Made by a program: the position numbers and the translations under genes. Positions 6,198 to 7,298 of a DNA stretch of 7,298 bases are shown piece by piece. The notes under the pieces were generated by a model that ran no database searches, was not told the origin of the DNA, and was given only the letters and a program-made list of their open reading frames with translations. Position 1 is the first letter of the stretch, and every line of letters starts with the position of its first letter. The DNA comes from Clostridiaceae bacterium (GTDB lineage: Bacteria > Bacillota > Clostridia > Oscillospirales > Acutalibacteraceae), in the NCBI GenBank assembly GCA_904501705.1, contig CAJGCA010000073.1:1-7298 (forward strand), written 5' to 3'.

Positions 6198-6211
6198 TGT
6201 AAGCGCTTACA
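6198..6211. promoter_or_regulatory. Candidate cre site (CcpA/LacI-family operator)
   Basis: TGTAAGCGCTTACA is a 14-bp perfect palindrome that fits every position of the CcpA cre consensus TGWAARCGYTWWCA. It covers the dehydrogenase stop codon (6207-6209) and lies about 115-127 bp upstream of the predicted start of the operon transcript. A site upstream of a promoter would suit activation; a site inside the end of a gene could also act as a roadblock. Whether this host has CcpA is not known from the window, and a different LacI/GalR-family protein could use it. Confidence 0.5.
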
Positions 6212-7298
6212 GCATCAATCGATAGATGTTCACGCAGTCGTCTTCGTTCAGCGCGGCATAGCCCTGAACGATACCGTTATACCCTTTGTTGACCATCAGG
6301 GTGTGCACGAGATAGGGGATGTCCTCCTCTTTAGCACCGAGCTCGGTAAAGTTGCTTGGCATACCGATGGAGATAAGGAATTTGCGCAACGCCTCAATGC
6401 CTGCACGAGCGGTGATTTCGGGTTGTTTCTCGTTCATTTCACAGCCCCAAACGCGTACGGCAATCTGAGCAAAACGAGCAATATCCTTATGCATCACATA
6501 GGTGAACACAGCTGGCATCGTCACGGCAAGTCCTGCGCCGTGGGCACAGTCGTAGAGGGCAGACAATTCGTGTTCGAACCAGTGGCTGGTCCAATCCTGT
6601 CGCCGCCCGACACCGCAGACGTTGTTGTGCGCCAGCGTTCCCGTCCACATAATGTTTGCACGCGCATCGTAGTTGTCGAGGTTGGCGATAACGCGCGGTG
6701 CTTCGTGGATGAGCGTCAGCATTAAGCCCTCAATCAGTCGGTCGGTAACCTCTACCTCGGGGGTATCAGTGATATAGCGTTCATAAAGATGCGCCAGTAT
6801 ATCGGTGATACCGCAAGCGGTCTGATAGGCAGGGAGCGTTTGCGTCAGCGCGGGGTTTAGGATGCTGAATTTTGGGCGCAATATGTCGCTGCCCGTGCCA
6901 CGCTTGAGCATCCCGCTTTCGTGGGTGATGACGGTGTTGGTACTGCCCTCGCTGCCTGCTGCGGCAATGGTGAGTATCGTGCCGACCGGCAGAGCTTTTT
7001 CAATCGGCTTGCCGTTGTAGAAGTCCCAGAAATTCCCGTCGTACGGCACACCCAACGCGATGGCTTTTGCCGAGTCAATGGTGCTGCCGCCGCCTACCGC
7101 GAGGATAAAGTCTACCCCTTCGCGGCGACAGAGTTCGATGCCCTCATACACTAAACCGCTGCGCGGATTGGGCATTACGCCGCCGAGCAGAACATAGGAA
7201 ATACCCTCGCTGTCAAGCGAGGCTTTTACGCGGTCGAGCAGCCCCGAACGCACAACGCTGCCGCCGCCATAATGGATAAGCACCTTGCTGCCGCCGTA
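6207..7298 (-). CDS. Iron-containing alcohol dehydrogenase, butanol dehydrogenase/YqhD-like (N-terminus missing)
   Basis: 363 residues are visible; roughly 30 N-terminal residues lie beyond the right edge. The visible part starts YGGSKVLIHYGGGSV, and the frame continues to the last base, so the GTG at 7281-7283 is internal. It carries the NAD(P)-binding AVGGGSTIDSAKA (visible residues 67-79, with GGGSxxDxxK). The four metal ligands of the family are present with the YqhD spacing: D166 and H170 in GITDILAHLYERY, then H239 and H253 in SHWFEHELSALYDCAHG. It probably interconverts aldehydes and alcohols with NAD(P)H during fermentation in the cytoplasm; the cofactor and substrate cannot be fixed here. 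It has its own terminator and no evident link to the glycan genes. Confidence 0.93.
   Translation of the reverse strand, partial: YGGSKVLIHYGGGSVVRSGLLDRVKASLDSEGISYVLLGGVMPNPRSGLVYEGIELCRREGVDFILAVGGGSTIDSAKAIALGVPYDGNFWDFYNGKPIEKALPVGTILTIAAAGSEGSTNTVITHESGMLKRGTGSDILRPKFSILNPALTQTLPAYQTACGITDILAHLYERYITDTPEVEVTDRLIEGLMLTLIHEAPRVIANLDNYDARANIMWTGTLAHNNVCGVGRRQDWTSHWFEHELSALYDCAHGAGLAVTMPAVFTYVMHKDIARFAQIAVRVWGCEMNEKQPEITARAGIEALRKFLISIGMPSNFTELGAKEEDIPYLVHTLMVNKGYNGIVQGYAALNEDDCVNIYRLML

Noticed and set aside
7281..7283. GTG as the start of the alcohol dehydrogenase
   Set aside because: The frame stays open with family-like residues (YGGSK) to the window edge, so the gene is cut off, not started, here.
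1..7298. CRISPR arrays, tRNA or rRNA genes, insertion-sequence ends, attachment sites
   Set aside because: I looked and saw no regularly spaced repeats, cloverleaf-like segments, transposase genes or terminal inverted repeats.

Overview
The window reads as the start of a surface-polysaccharide or glycoprotein-glycan operon from a Gram-positive, Clostridia-like bacterium (Firmicutes), next to the end of an unrelated fermentation gene. The taxonomic guess rests on three things: the aminotransferase opens like Bacillus EpsN and Clostridia homologues, the dehydrogenase belongs to the butanol-dehydrogenase branch typical of anaerobes, and there is a perfect match to the CcpA cre consensus. I cannot name a species. 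All genes lie on the minus strand, so the biological order is right to left.

Right end (6207-7298): an iron-containing alcohol dehydrogenase of the butanol dehydrogenase/YqhD type, missing its N-terminus at the window edge. It ends in a strong intrinsic terminator (6157-6196). A 14-bp perfect palindrome matching the cre consensus (6198-6211) straddles its stop codon.

Control region (6059-6156): a near-ideal vegetative sigma-factor promoter on the minus strand (TTGACA, 18-bp spacer, extended -10 TGTTATAAT), followed by a short leader with a small AU-rich hairpin.

Operon (6043 to beyond 1): seven tightly packed genes. In order they are a PglE/EpsN-like sugar aminotransferase, a PglC/EpsL-like phosphoglycosyl transferase, a PglD/EpsM-like sugar N-acetyltransferase, an integral-membrane acyltransferase (acyltransferase 3 family), two GT-B glycosyltransferases, and the beginning of a multi-span membrane protein that may be the repeat-unit polymerase. 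Junctions are gaps of 20-21 bp or overlaps of 4 to 59 bp, which suggests one transcript with translational coupling.

Proposed joint function: the first three genes match the end of the UDP-N,N'-diacetylbacillosamine route. The aminotransferase would make the UDP-4-amino sugar, the acetyltransferase would acetylate it, and the phosphoglycosyl transferase would load the phospho-sugar onto undecaprenyl phosphate. The two glycosyltransferases would extend the chain, the acyltransferase would decorate it, and the membrane protein would handle polymerisation or export. The 4,6-dehydratase (PglF/EpsC type) needed for the first step is not in this window. The individual families are known. The points most worth checking are the bacillosamine assignment, the cre-like site at the boundary, and an RNA hairpin at the junction of the two glycosyltransferase genes.
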